The notes: generated by a model from the sequence alone, not told the origin. Numbered from the stretch's first letter, positions 52,495-61,575 are shown. The stretch: 64,000 bases of DNA from an uncultured Hyphomicrobiales bacterium (GCA_903842455.1 CAIMLX010000267.1:26364-90363), one strand, 5' to 3'. A program made the numbers and translations.

Positions 52495-53022
52495 ATGCAG
52501 GACGACGCTTTGCACTGGGTGTTCGGGTACGGGTCGCTGATGTGGCGGCCGGGCTTCACCTCGACCAGCCGCCAGCAGGCAACAATGCCGGGCGTGCACC
52601 GGCGGCTCTGCGTCTATTCGTATCGCCACCGCGGCACCGAGGCGCAGCCGGGGCTGGTGTTCGGGCTGGTGCGTGGTGGTTCGTGCCGCGGGATGGCGTT
52701 CGGGGTGCCGGCGGCACAGTGGGAAGGGGTGCAGAGCTACCTGCGCGAACGCGAGATGGACCGGGGGGTGTATCGCGAAGCGATGCGGCCAATGGTGCTG
52801 GCCGACGGGCGGCAGGTGATGGCGCTGGCGTTTCTCGTCGATCCGCATCACCCCCAATACGCCGGGCGGCTGACGATCGAGGAGCAGGTCAGGCTGGTGC
52901 GGCTGGGGGTCGGCGAGTCGGGGCCGAACCCGGACTATGTGCTGGAGACGGCGCGGCATCTGCAGGTGCTGGGGATACGGGACCGCGGGCTCGACGAGGT
53001 TGTGGCGGGGCTGCTCGCCTAG
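52495..53022 (+). CDS. ChaC-like gamma-glutamylcyclotransferase (copy 2)
   Basis: 175 residues from ATG 52495 after CCGGGG. YGSLMWRPGF near the N terminus, HRRLCVYSYRHRGTEAQPG, CRGMAFGV, and REREMDRGVYREAMRP with the catalytic-type glutamate mark the ChaC/gamma-GCT fold. It is shorter and divergent from the gene at 45792, so it may act on a different gamma-glutamyl substrate. It is divergently arranged with the DUF2125 gene. Confidence 0.82.
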   Translation: MQDDALHWVFGYGSLMWRPGFTSTSRQQATMPGVHRRLCVYSYRHRGTEAQPGLVFGLVRGGSCRGMAFGVPAAQWEGVQSYLREREMDRGVYREAMRPMVLADGRQVMALAFLVDPHHPQYAGRLTIEEQVRLVRLGVGESGPNPDYVLETARHLQVLGIRDRGLDEVVAGLLA

Positions 53023-53094
53023 GTCCGCGTGAGGGCGTTCGCCTGACGCCGCCTCCCCCCGCTTCGAAGGGGAGGATCAAGGTCGTGGAACCGG

Positions 53095-53439
53095 CTAGGC
53101 GGCGTTCAGGCCCATCGAGGGCTCGGCTGCCTCGAGGTCCCAGATGATGGTGAGGCGTTCGACTTCGTCAGCGCGGGCTTCGACGTGGAAGACGCGGTCG
53201 GCGCAGTCCATGGCGAGGCGGAAGCGGGCGCGGCTGACCGGATCGGACACGAGGTCCACGGCGGCGCCGACCCAGAGCACCATCGGCCCCAGGGCGATCA
53301 GGTGAAGCTCGTCCCCGACAAAGCTGAAATCCTCGAGGCGCTCCGGCGCAAGGGCGTAGTAACGCCCCGAGCGGCCGCGCCAGTTCACCGGCCGGGCCAT
53401 GCCCTCTGCCATAACGTCACGATCGAAAACCGGTACCAT
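53095..53439 (-). CDS. Conserved small protein of unknown function
   Basis: 114 residues from ATG 53439 (longer reading to 53487 possible). Likely beta-rich: VNWRGRSGRYYALAPERLEDFSFVG then HLIALGPMVLWVGAAVDLV, with no signal peptide. I recognise no domain. The gene is flanked by a small palindrome at 53052-53075 and by the plsC gene. Confidence 0.55.
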   Translation of the reverse strand: MVPVFDRDVMAEGMARPVNWRGRSGRYYALAPERLEDFSFVGDELHLIALGPMVLWVGAAVDLVSDPVSRARFRLAMDCADRVFHVEARADEVERLTIIWDLEAAEPSMGLNAA

Positions 53440-53553
53440 CTGCCCCAAGCCCCTTCGACTCCCGTGAAGAGAACAAATATAGAACAAAACTTAAGAAAGC
53501 GTCAAGCTCGCCACGGCTGACCACAATATACATGGGCTGTCGCCAGATTCGCG

Positions 53554-54381
53554 TCAAGCAGTAGTAGGTGCGGCAGCCGGCCCAGGAGGATTTCCAGCTT
53601 TCAGCGCTTCGAACTTCTCGAACATGTCGTCGGGGATCGGGCGGGCCAGCCCCTCCTCGTAGGCCTGCAGCAGCAGCGTGTTCGTGCCGCCCTCGATGGC
53701 CGCGACGAGGCGCGCGCGGAACGCGTCGGGTGGCAGGCCGGGAGGGATGGCGGGCAGGAAACGGGCCCGTGCGGTGCCGCGCCACAGCAGCGGCGACTTG
53801 CGGCCCCAGAACAGCCCGGAGTTCACCGCTGCCGGGACGACGGGAACACCGAGGACATCGTACATGCGGACGATACCGTAGCGGTAGTCGTGATCATCGA
53901 GCGGCGCCTTCCGCGTTCCTTCGGGGAAGATGATGATGCGCGCGCCGCGCTCGAGGGCGGCGCGTGCTTCCTTCAGCATGGACGGGATGGCCTCGCCGCC
54001 GAGCGAGCGGTCGAGCCGGATGGTGTCGTAGGCCATGGCGGCGTGGCCGAACAAGGGGATGTCGATCAGTTCGCGCTTGGCGATGAAGGCCGGTCGCTTG
54101 CTGGCGGGCAGCAGGGCGAAGATGTCCCAGTCGCTCATGTGCTTGGAGGCAATGATGCACGGGCCGTCGGGGATGTTCTCCTCGCCGCTGACATCGGTCT
54201 TGATGCCGGCGAGCCAGCGCAGCAGGAACCGGTTGGAGTGGATCCAGTAGAGCACGATGCCCCAGCCAAAGCGGGTGCGGCCCCAGACCAGGGCACTGAT
54301 GCCCACGATGATCGCGAGCACCGCCGTCTGCAGGTAGAACACGGCGTAGAACAGCAGCGAGCGCAGCGCCTGGCCGATCAT
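53554..54381 (-). CDS. plsC: 1-acyl-sn-glycerol-3-phosphate acyltransferase
   Basis: Makes phosphatidic acid from lysophosphatidic acid at the inner membrane. 275 residues with a membrane helix (LLFYAVFYLQTAVLAIIVGISALVW), catalytic HX4D in SKHMSDWD and the acyl-acceptor motif FPEGTR, with VPVVPAAVNSG further on. ATG 54381; the longer reading to 54483 starts inside a repeat element. Confidence 0.92.
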   Translation of the reverse strand: MIGQALRSLLFYAVFYLQTAVLAIIVGISALVWGRTRFGWGIVLYWIHSNRFLLRWLAGIKTDVSGEENIPDGPCIIASKHMSDWDIFALLPASKRPAFIAKRELIDIPLFGHAAMAYDTIRLDRSLGGEAIPSMLKEARAALERGARIIIFPEGTRKAPLDDHDYRYGIVRMYDVLGVPVVPAAVNSGLFWGRKSPLLWRGTARARFLPAIPPGLPPDAFRARLVAAIEGGTNTLLLQAYEEGLARPIPDDMFEKFEALKAGNPPGPAAAPTTA

Positions 54382-54445
54382 GCGGGTCTCCTCCGATGGC
54401 GGGGCAATGTGGAGGGCGAGGGGATTCGGGGCAAGGGAAAACGTC

Positions 54446-54495
54446 CACTCACCCGGCCGCTCCGCGGCCACCCTCTCCCTCAAGGGGAGAGGGGA
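54446..54495. repeat. Family B palindromic repeat between plsC and ftsX
   Basis: CACTCACCCGGCCGCTCCGCGG, then CCACCCTCTCCCTCAAGGGG: the same unit as at 46551 and 39701. It lies in the gap between the plsC start and the ftsX stop. Confidence 0.7.
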
Positions 54496-54553
54496 AACTG
54501 TGCCCCGACATCTGGACCCCGTGGGGAGGCCGCAGGCAGAGACAGATGGGCGA

Positions 54554-55510
54554 TCAGCTCGTGGTCTGCAGGAAGCGGCGGACGGTGAGGCGGGAGGTGA
54601 TGGCGGTGACGGCGGCGATGACGGGGACGACGGCGAGGATGCCGAACATGCCGTCCCAGCCGAGGGCGAAGCGGCCGAACAGAATGCCGAGCTGCTGGCC
54701 CGCTTCCTGCGGCACCATGGCGCCGGCGGTAAAGCCGATAAGGAAGAAGAAGACCAGCGCCCCGATGCCGCCGATGATGCCGCCGCGGAAGCCGATGGTG
54801 AGGAAGCGGCCCTGGAACTCGCCGGCGATGAAGCTGTTGGAGGCGCCGATGAAATGCAGCACGTCGACGATCTCGCGGTTCGACGACATGGTGCCGCGCG
54901 TGGCGAAGATGATGGCGAGCACGGTGGCGATGACGATCAGCGCCAGCACGAGGAGCCCAGAGGCGACGATGGTGCCGGCCATGACGTTGAGCTGTTGCCG
55001 CCAGGCGGCGTGCGTATCGAGCGATGCTCCCTTTACCGCCGCGAGATCGCGCTCGAGCTTGGCGATATCGGCCTCGGCGGGGTCGGCGAGTTCCACGACG
55101 ACGAGACGCGGAATGTCGATGGCGCTCAGGTCGAGGCCGCTGCCGAGCCATGGCTCGAGCAGCTTCTCGCTCTCTTCGAGGGTGAGGGCGCGCGCGCCGG
55201 CGACGCCGGGGGTGGCCTGGGCCAGGGCGACGGCGGTGCGGAGGTTCGATTCCATCACCTCGCCTTGCACCGGACGGATCTGGATGGTGACCTCGCGGCC
55301 GACATCGGACGACCAGGCAATGGCGGATTTCTGCACCAGCACCACGCCGCCCAGCGTCACGCCCATCAGGAAGGTCATGATGGCGATGAGCAGCACCAGC
55401 GTGCGGCCGGTGACCGAGCGCTCGGGCACAATGGCGGCGGCGCGGTCGCGGCTGTTGAAACCGGAAAAGCCGGTGAAGCCGGTAAAGCGGGGCAGGGTGA
55501 ACTCAGCCAT
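54554..55510 (-). CDS. ftsX: Cell division protein FtsX (ABC-type permease)
   Basis: With FtsE it forms an ABC complex at the septum that activates peptidoglycan hydrolases. 318 residues: a cytoplasmic N terminus with an unusual FTGFTGFSGF repeat, a first helix (TLVLLIAIMTFLMGVTLGGVVLV), a periplasmic loop with EVTIQIRPV and PGVAGARALTLEESE, and three C-terminal helices. The start lies 8 bases inside the ftsE stop, so the pair is coupled. A longer reading runs through ftsE and is rejected. Confidence 0.9.
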   Translation of the reverse strand: MAEFTLPRFTGFTGFSGFNSRDRAAAIVPERSVTGRTLVLLIAIMTFLMGVTLGGVVLVQKSAIAWSSDVGREVTIQIRPVQGEVMESNLRTAVALAQATPGVAGARALTLEESEKLLEPWLGSGLDLSAIDIPRLVVVELADPAEADIAKLERDLAAVKGASLDTHAAWRQQLNVMAGTIVASGLLVLALIVIATVLAIIFATRGTMSSNREIVDVLHFIGASNSFIAGEFQGRFLTIGFRGGIIGGIGALVFFFLIGFTAGAMVPQEAGQQLGILFGRFALGWDGMFGILAVVPVIAAVTAITSRLTVRRFLQTTS

Positions 55511-56162
55511 GGAACTCGATCTGCCCATCGGTGAGCACCATGCGCGGGAACGGGAAACTGTCGAGCAGCGCCAGTTCGTGGGTGGCGAGGATGATGGTGG
55601 TGCCGGTGCGGTTGAGTTCGGCGAACAGGCGCAAGAGGCGCAGCGACAGCTCGGGATCGACGTTGCCGGTCGGTTCGTCGGCGAGGAGGATGTCGGGCCG
55701 GGCGATGACGGCGCGGGCGATGGCGGCGCGCTGCTTTTCGCCGCCCGACAGCACGGCGGGGAGGGCGTCGAGGCGTTCGCCGAGGCCAACCCAGTCGAGC
55801 AGTTCGGTGACGTTGGCCCGGTACGAGCTCTCGGGCTCACCCAGCACGCGCAGCGGCAGGGCGACGTTTTCCAGCGTCGTCAAGTGGTCGAGCAGGCGGA
55901 ATTCCTGGAAGACGATGCCGATATGACGGCGCATCTGCAGCATCTGGTCGTTGTCGAGCGAGGAGGTGTCCTTGCCGAACAGGGTGACGCGGCCGCGCGT
56001 CGGCCGCAGCGACAGCAGCAGCAGGCGCAGCAGCGAGGTCTTGCCGGAACCCGACGGGCCGGTGAGGAAATGGAACGAGCCGGGCTCGATGCGGAAATCG
56101 AGATCGCGAAGGATCTCGGGGCCCTGTCCGTACCTGAGGCCGACATTTGAAAACTCGATCAC
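55503..56162 (-). CDS. ftsE: Cell division ATP-binding protein FtsE
   Basis: 219 residues with Walker A GPSGSGKTSLL, signature VLSGGEKQR and Walker B DILLADEPTGNVDPE, the FtsE-type sequence. It couples ATP use to FtsX at the divisome. It is divergent from the zinc-ribbon gene with cpdR downstream, an arrangement conserved in Hyphomicrobiales. Confidence 0.94.
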   Translation of the reverse strand: MIEFSNVGLRYGQGPEILRDLDFRIEPGSFHFLTGPSGSGKTSLLRLLLLSLRPTRGRVTLFGKDTSSLDNDQMLQMRRHIGIVFQEFRLLDHLTTLENVALPLRVLGEPESSYRANVTELLDWVGLGERLDALPAVLSGGEKQRAAIARAVIARPDILLADEPTGNVDPELSLRLLRLFAELNRTGTTIILATHELALLDSFPFPRMVLTDGQIEFHG

Positions 56163-56332
56163 CAGGCCATGCGCTCCGAATCACCTGCAGGCATCATACC
56201 AGCGCCTTTGCAGCGCTCCCGGCTTGTCGCCGACAATTCAGCCCAAATGTTGGTCCCGGCGGAATGGAATTTCCCGATCCCCAAAATGCGGCGGTTTGAG
56301 GAAACTTAACGCGCAGGTCCTAGGTTCGGCGC

Positions 56333-57331
56333 ATGCGAATGCCCAAACCGATTACCGTCATCATCGCGTGCCCGCACTGCGCAACGCGCTACCAGGTGCC
56401 GCCCGAAACGCTGGGCAGCACCGGGCGCAAGGTGGCGTGCGCGCATTGCGGCCAGTCGTGGATGGCCGACCCCAGCACGGCCATCCCGGTGCCGGAGCCG
56501 GACGACAAGCTGTTCAGCGATGCGGACGAGCGGGCACTCGACAAGAGTTTTTCGGCCGAGGAAGCGGCGCTGCGCGATGTTCCCGCCTCGGTGCGGCAGC
56601 TGCTGCCCAAGGGCGAGGTGCCGCCGCCCGAGGTGATGCGCTCGATCTCCGAGATCAAGGCGGCGCTCGAGGGCAAGGCCGGCAAGACGCTCAGCACGGT
56701 TGCCCCGCCCGATGATGCTTCGCCCACTGCGGCGCAGAAGACAGCGCAGAAGACCGCGCTGGGCAAGCTAAAGCAGCGCCAGCGCGCCATTGTCGACGCA
56801 CTGCCGGTGGCGCGGCTGGGCCGGGTGCTGCGGACCGTCGGCATCGGCCTGCTGGTGGCGGTGGTGGGGGGCGGCGTGCTGTTCCGCGCCGAGGTCGTTC
56901 GGGCGTTGCCGGACCTCGCGGGGCTTTACTCGGCCATCGGACTCAAGGTGAATGTGATCGGGCTGGATTTTTCCGAGGTGACCACGTTGCTGAGCCGCAG
57001 GGGCGGCAGCGACGTGATGACGGTAGAGGCCACGATCTTCGGGGTCGAATCGCGCCGGATCGTGGTGCCGCCGGTGGTGGTGACGCTGCTGGATGACGAC
57101 AACCGGCCGGTCTACGCGTGGAGCGTGGCACCGAAGCAGGGCGACCTGGAACCAGGCGAAGTGATCGGCTTTTCCGCCGAACTGACTTCGCCACCTGCCG
57201 GCGCCCGGCAGGTCAGACTGAGTTTTGCCGATAGTACCCGCGCCCTGGCGCCACTTGTTTCGACTGATGTTCAGCCGGTCTCCGAACCCGCTGCCGAAGT
57301 TGCACCCGAACACGAGGGAAATTCTCACTGA
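56333..57331 (+). CDS. MJ0042-type zinc-ribbon protein with one membrane helix
   Basis: 332 residues. The N-terminal zinc ribbon CPHCATRYQVPPETLG then CAHCGQSWMAD carries two CxxC pairs. A charged, alanine-rich linker, a membrane helix (about 168-188, VGIGLLVAVVGGGVLF) and a C-terminal beta-rich periplasmic domain (DUF3426-like: RIVVPPVVVTLLDDDNRPVYAW) follow. The cytoplasmic ribbon suggests a protein- or RNA-binding role; the function is unknown. Its stop overlaps the cpdR start (ATGA), so the two are co-translated. Confidence 0.82.
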   Translation: MRMPKPITVIIACPHCATRYQVPPETLGSTGRKVACAHCGQSWMADPSTAIPVPEPDDKLFSDADERALDKSFSAEEAALRDVPASVRQLLPKGEVPPPEVMRSISEIKAALEGKAGKTLSTVAPPDDASPTAAQKTAQKTALGKLKQRQRAIVDALPVARLGRVLRTVGIGLLVAVVGGGVLFRAEVVRALPDLAGLYSAIGLKVNVIGLDFSEVTTLLSRRGGSDVMTVEATIFGVESRRIVVPPVVVTLLDDDNRPVYAWSVAPKQGDLEPGEVIGFSAELTSPPAGARQVRLSFADSTRALAPLVSTDVQPVSEPAAEVAPEHEGNSH

Positions 57332-57735
57332 TGGCCCGCATCCTGGTTGCAGAAGACGATGACGGCGTGCGCGCGTTCGTGACCCGCGCCCTGGCGCATC
57401 TGGGCCATGAGGTGGTGGAGGCCGAGGATGGCGGGCTGGCCGAGGAAGTGATGATCGCCGAGGGCGGCCGGTTCGACCTGCTGCTTTCCGATATCAAGAT
57501 GCCGGTGATGGACGGCATTGCGCTGGCGCTCAACGTGGCGGCGAGCTGGCCGGAAGTGACGATCGTGCTGATGACCGGTTTCGCCGACCAGCGCGAACGG
57601 GCGCACGGGCTCGAGGCGCTGGTCTACGACGTGATCCCCAAGCCCTTCAGCCTGCAGATCCTGATGGACAAGGTGGGCGATGCGCTCGCCGGGCGGCCGG
57701 CAGAGATCGTCTCGCTGGCGCGGCAGGCGATGTAG
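57331..57735 (+). CDS. cpdR: Response regulator CpdR
   Basis: A 134-residue stand-alone receiver, ARILVAEDDDGVRAFVTRAL, with phospho-acceptor Asp54 (SDIKMPVMDG), MTGFADQRERAHGLEALVYDV and the lysine in PKPF. The family-specific DQRERAHGLEAL sequence identifies CpdR. In Caulobacter, unphosphorylated CpdR directs ClpXP to the pole and primes degradation of cell-cycle proteins. Context beside the zinc-ribbon gene and ftsEX is the usual one. Confidence 0.9.
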   Translation: MARILVAEDDDGVRAFVTRALAHLGHEVVEAEDGGLAEEVMIAEGGRFDLLLSDIKMPVMDGIALALNVAASWPEVTIVLMTGFADQRERAHGLEALVYDVIPKPFSLQILMDKVGDALAGRPAEIVSLARQAM

Positions 57736-57804
57736 AGGCGGACTGAAAAGCGCTGACTTCTCAAGAGGGCAGCATCGCATTTACTTCAACGCTCGTATGC
57801 GTGA

Positions 57805-57862
57805 CCGCCCCCTCCACCAGCTACGCTGGTCCCCCTCCCCCGCTTCGCGGGGGAGGACCCAC
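57805..57862. repeat. Family A palindromic repeat
   Basis: CGCCCCCTCCACCAGCTACG, CTGGTCCCCCTCCCCCGC, then GCGGGGGAGGAC. Over the first 35 bases it is essentially identical to the repeat at 35276, 22 kb away. It lies between cpdR and the broken methyltransferase gene. Confidence 0.75.
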
Positions 57863-57901
57863 CTCACCGTCGGCGCGCCACTTCTTTTGACCCTTTGAGC
57901 C

Positions 57902-58657
57902 TCACTGCTCCGGCATTTCCATGGCGGCCTGCGGGGACAGGGCGGGGACCCTGACATAGCGTTCGGCTTTCCTGCGGCGGGGGACGGCGGGGAACTGTTC
58001 CTTGCGGGCCTGCACCACCAGCGCACCGGCCAGGGTGGGGCCGAAGATGCGGCCGGCGCTTTCGAACAGACGAGTCGATTTCAGCGCCAGGCTGTTCTGG
58101 CTGGGCAGCAGGTAGAGCGCGTCCTTCCACTGCTCGGGAACGAAGCTGTGGTTGCGCAGCAGGCGTTCGAGCTGGCCCCGGGAATAGGGATGACCGTCGC
58201 CGAACGGGGTGTTGTCGGCGGCACTCCACATACCCCGGCGCTTGGGCACTACGATGATCAGCCGCGCGTTCGGCGCCGAGACTCGCCACAGCTAGCGCAT
58301 CAGTTCTTCGGCATCGGCGATGTGTTCGAGCGCGTGGACGGCGATGATGACGTCGACGGCGGCGTCGGTCAGCGGCATTTCCAGGGGATCGCAGAGCACG
58401 GTGTGCGACGGGCCCTCGCGCGGCCAGGCTGACGCGCCCTGCCGGGCGGGCATGAAGGCGAGCACGCGCTCGGCTTCGGCGAGGGCGAAGCGCAGGTAGG
58501 GCGTGGCAAAGCCCAGCCCCAGCACCCGCTGGCCCCGCACGCTGCCGGCAAAGCGGATGATCTCCCGCCGCAGCAGGGCGCGGGCGATGTTGCCCAGCGG
58601 AGAGCGGTAGAATTCGATGAGGCGCGCGACGTCGGGGGTCATTTCAATGCCGATCAA
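57902..58657 (-). pseudogene. Class I SAM-dependent methyltransferase interrupted by an in-frame TAG
   Basis: The first part (58657-58295) holds VLGLGFATPYLRFALAEAERVLA-type SAM-binding motif I, ending HALEHIADAEELMR. A TAG stop follows at 58294-58292. The same frame then continues LWRVSAPNARLIIVVPKRRG, exactly what follows in intact relatives (usually EELLREVWRVLAPGGRL). The TAG is best read as a mutated GAG. The joined protein would be about 250 residues, the normal size. The gene is divergent from gloB, a conserved pairing. It is either a recent pseudogene or a base error; the downstream part might restart at 58249 but would lack the SAM site. Confidence 0.8.
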
Positions 58658-58725
58658 CGTTCATTAAAGTCTGCCCGCTCCGGCCGCGCTTGTCACGCCG
58701 GAGCAAACGCTCGCTGGAGAACGCC

Positions 58726-59502
58726 GTGCCCATCCTGATCGACATCTTCCCCGCCCGCACCGACAATTACGGTTATCTGGTGCATGACACCGCCACCGGC
58801 AAGACGGCCGCCATCGACGCGCCCGACGCCAAGGCGATCAAGGAGGCGGCGGCCCGCCGTGGCTGGACGCTGAGCGAGGTGTTCATCACGCACCACCACA
58901 CCGACCATGTCGAAGGCATACCGGTGCTGAAGCGCGACCTGGGGGTGACGGTGACGGGGCCCGAGGGGGAGCAGAGCAAGATCCTCGGGCTCGACGTGCT
59001 GGTGAAAGCCGGCGATACGGTGAAGCTCGGCGAGAGCGCATTCCAGGTGATGGAAACGCCGGGGCATACTCTGGGGCACATCGTTTATTTCGAGACGGCG
59101 GGGCGGCACCTGTTCTCTGCCGATGCGCTGTTCTCGCTCGGCGTCGGCCGCATGTTCGAAGGCCAGCCAGGGCCGATGTGGGCGGGGCTCGAGCAGCTCA
59201 AGGCGCTGCCCGACGACACGCTGATCTACTGCGGGCACGAATATACCGAGGCCAACGCGGCATTTGCGCTGGCGATGGACCCCAGGAACGCGGCGCTCAA
59301 CATTCGTGCGGCCGAAGTGAAGCGGATGCGGGCCGAAGGGCGTTTCACCATTCCGGTCAGCCTCGGGATGGAAAAGGCCACCAACCCGTTTCTGCGTTCC
59401 GACCAGCCGGTGCTGGCCAAGGCGGTGGGACTGGCGCCCGGCGCCGACCCCGTCGATGTGTTCGCCAAGCTGCGCAAGGGCAAGGATGAGTTCAAGGGAT
59501 GA
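58726..59502 (+). CDS. gloB: Hydroxyacylglutathione hydrolase (glyoxalase II)
   Basis: Hydrolyses S-lactoylglutathione from methylglyoxal detoxification to lactate and glutathione. 258 residues from GTG 58726, which lies 6 bases after GGAG; the ATG/GTG readings further upstream add a non-conserved tail. Metal-binding THHHTDHVEG, the second-site ETPGHTLGH, FSADALFSLG and YCGHEYTEANAAFA are all present. The GNAT gene overlaps its end by 17 bases. It complements mgsA at 12.2 kb functionally. Confidence 0.93.
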   Translation: MPILIDIFPARTDNYGYLVHDTATGKTAAIDAPDAKAIKEAAARRGWTLSEVFITHHHTDHVEGIPVLKRDLGVTVTGPEGEQSKILGLDVLVKAGDTVKLGESAFQVMETPGHTLGHIVYFETAGRHLFSADALFSLGVGRMFEGQPGPMWAGLEQLKALPDDTLIYCGHEYTEANAAFALAMDPRNAALNIRAAEVKRMRAEGRFTIPVSLGMEKATNPFLRSDQPVLAKAVGLAPGADPVDVFAKLRKGKDEFKG

Positions 59503-60049
59503 AGCGACGCCAAGGCTGATCTTCAAGCCGGTCACCGAGGCGACAAGGGAGGACTTCCTGACCGTGTTCGGCAAGGGCGGGCCGAACTATTGCTGGTGCA
59601 TGCCCTATCGCGTGACGGCCGATGAGAAGAAAGCGGCGCCGCGCGGGTCGGATCGCAAGGCGCTGATGCTTGGTCGAATCGCCGAGAGAGTGACCGTGGG
59701 ACTTGTCGGCTACCTCGAGGGCGAGCCGGTGGCATGGGTCTCGGTGGCGCCGCGCGACACGTTCAATGCTTCGCTCGGACCGGGGGGCGAGGCGGGCAAG
59801 ACGGTATGGGCGCTGACCTGCATGTTCATCCGCCGCACACACCGGGGGGAGGGGTTCGGCCATCAGTTGATCGCTGCCGCCATCACGCAGGCGAGGCGGC
59901 GCAAGGCCGATGTGCTTGAGGCCTATCCGGTTGATCCGGACTCGCCGAGCTACCGGCACATGGGCTTTTTACCCGCCTTCGAGGCCGCGGGGTTCAAGCC
60001 GGGCGGGATGATCGGCAGTCGGCGGCACCTGATGCGGTTAACCATGTGA
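59486..60049 (+). CDS. GNAT-family N-acetyltransferase
   Basis: 187 residues from ATG 59486, inside the gloB 3' end. The acetyl-CoA-binding segment FIRRTHRGEGFGHQLIAAAI (RxxGxG-type) and the C-terminal YRHMGF strand/helix are the GNAT signature. The N-terminal YCWCMPYR is a feature of a GNAT subgroup. The acceptor is unknown. Confidence 0.83.
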   Translation: MSSRDEATPRLIFKPVTEATREDFLTVFGKGGPNYCWCMPYRVTADEKKAAPRGSDRKALMLGRIAERVTVGLVGYLEGEPVAWVSVAPRDTFNASLGPGGEAGKTVWALTCMFIRRTHRGEGFGHQLIAAAITQARRRKADVLEAYPVDPDSPSYRHMGFLPAFEAAGFKPGGMIGSRRHLMRLTM

Positions 60050-60180
60050 GCAGCCAGTCGGGGATTCCTTAACGAAAGGTTGCAACCCGGCATGGCCATT
60101 GCAACGTTTACCCTCAGATACGGGAAAGCCTGTCCCAAAACGAAACAGGCGTCCCGCTTCCGAACAGGGAAGACGCGAAG

Positions 60181-60414
60181 ATGGACAGGAATGGCACGGG
60201 TTGGCCGATCCGCATGGAGCGGCGGAAGCAGGAACGGATCAAACTGCAGCGCGGCGCGCCCAGCGCCGACTTCGTCAGCCAGCTGATCGCGGAACGCGAC
60301 CACCTCCCGGCGAACGGTGAGTCGGTCGGCACGGCTGTCGGCGCCTATGCCGCTGGCAGCAAGATTGCCGTGCGCCGCATGCCGGCCGGGTACCGGAAGA
60401 CGAGGATCGTCTGA
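60181..60414 (+). CDS. Small basic protein of unknown function
   Basis: 77 residues, basic (RMERRKQERIKLQRGAPSADF, ending RRMPAGYRKTRIV), with no signal peptide or membrane helix. A purine-rich GGGAAGACGCGAAG precedes ATG 60181. The upstream region has two small inverted repeats (GTTGCAA...TTGCAAC near 60077-60105; GCCTGT...ACAGGC near 60128-60150). Coding is plausible, the family is unknown. Confidence 0.55.
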   Translation: MDRNGTGWPIRMERRKQERIKLQRGAPSADFVSQLIAERDHLPANGESVGTAVGAYAAGSKIAVRRMPAGYRKTRIV

Positions 60415-60434
60415 ACCCCAGGCGTCAGGCGCCA

Positions 60435-60455
60435 CCTCTCCCCGACGGGGAGAGG
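60435..60455. terminator. Hairpin between convergent genes
   Basis: A perfect 9-bp stem CCTCTCCCC-GAC-GGGGAGAGG, in a short gap between the small basic gene (+) and the membrane-protein gene (-). Without a T-run it could be a terminator or another palindromic repeat copy. Confidence 0.45.
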
Positions 60456-60472
60456 GCTACTTGGCCGTCGCC

Positions 60473-60925
60473 TCAGTTCATCGAGACGTCGCGGCCGGCG
60501 CCGGTGATCGAGACGGTGAAGCCGGCCACTACGTCGACGATTGCCATCATCATCAGGATGAAGAACACCGAGCTCGCGGCGGCGCCAACGAGCAGGAACT
60601 CGATCAGGAAGATGATGAACACAACGGTGGAGAGCATGTGCTCGACCACGGACGAGCGACCCGTATTGGTCGACTTCAGCACTTCGAAGAACAGGCAGAT
60701 CAGCCCGACGACCAGCATCAGGTCGCCGGCAGTGAGCGACCACATCACGCCCGACACCATCGGGATGGTCAGCAGTTCGCTCGACCAGCCTGCCGGGTTG
60801 CCGCCCATGAACAGGAAGCCGAAGAAGTTGTAGGCGATCAGCGGGATCAGCAGCAGCGGCGGAATGAAGACGCCGCCGCGCGACGAACGCCGCTCCGGCG
60901 GAAGGAAAACGGTGCTCTCGGACAT
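60473..60925 (-). CDS. Four-helix membrane protein of unknown function
   Basis: 150 residues. A polar N terminus (SESTVFLPPERRSSRGG) and about four membrane helices (21-42, 55-82, 95-115, 120-142). No motif I recognise, although similar small inner-membrane proteins are common in Hyphomicrobiales. The gene is upstream of and co-oriented with nothing obvious; dsbB follows 100 bases away on the same strand. Confidence 0.65.
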   Translation of the reverse strand: MSESTVFLPPERRSSRGGVFIPPLLLIPLIAYNFFGFLFMGGNPAGWSSELLTIPMVSGVMWSLTAGDLMLVVGLICLFFEVLKSTNTGRSSVVEHMLSTVVFIIFLIEFLLVGAAASSVFFILMMMAIVDVVAGFTVSITGAGRDVSMN

Positions 60926-61026
60926 CGACAGGCTCCTCGCTTAGATTGGTCGGACAATGCCAAAGCCGCGGCCGCGCCGCTAGAGCGCTTCGGGCAAAAG
61001 TTGCGGAGTTCTGACGCGGCGGCCGA

Positions 61027-61575
61027 TCAGCGTGAAGATGCGCCGCGCCGCCAGGCCATGACCGCCGAAACCAGCAGCATCGCCACGATGGCGGCCGAGA
61101 TCAGCGCGTTGTAGCCGGCCAGCGTGATGCCGAAGAGCTCGAACTGGATGGCGTCGCAGGGCACAACGCGGGTGGCGTTGATATTGGCGAGGTCGGAGAA
61201 GCTGATCTCGCCGCCGGTGCCGGTGCAGGCGGTGGGGCCGGCCCAGAGCTTCATTTCGACGCCGGCGTGATAGGTCGCGAGGTAGAGGCCCCAGGCGAAA
61301 ATCGCCGCGGCAACGAGGAGCGCGGCCGGCAGGATGCGGCGGGGCAGGCGGTTCCAGAGGATCACCACCAGCGCGAGCAGCGGCAGGCCCCAGTAGTAGG
61401 GGAGGCGCTGCTCGAGGCAGAGCTCGCAGGGGACGAGGCCGCCGAAAATCTGCGACCCCCAGGCGCCGAGGATGGTAGCGAGGCCGAGGACGAAGGCGAC
61501 GCCGGCAAGGAGGCGTCCGCGATCGGTGAGCAACCCCCTGGAATTGAGGGGGGCATCATGGGCGGCGCTGGTCAC
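61027..61575 (-). CDS. dsbB: Disulfide bond formation protein B
   Basis: A four-helix inner-membrane protein that reoxidises DsbA using quinone. 182 residues. The first cysteine pair is CELC in VPCELCLEQRLPYYWGL; the second pair is in the periplasmic loop (TACTGTG ... VVPCDAIQFELFG). Typical helices surround them. DsbA is not in the window. Confidence 0.9.
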   Translation of the reverse strand: MTSAAHDAPLNSRGLLTDRGRLLAGVAFVLGLATILGAWGSQIFGGLVPCELCLEQRLPYYWGLPLLALVVILWNRLPRRILPAALLVAAAIFAWGLYLATYHAGVEMKLWAGPTACTGTGGEISFSDLANINATRVVPCDAIQFELFGITLAGYNALISAAIVAMLLVSAVMAWRRGASSR

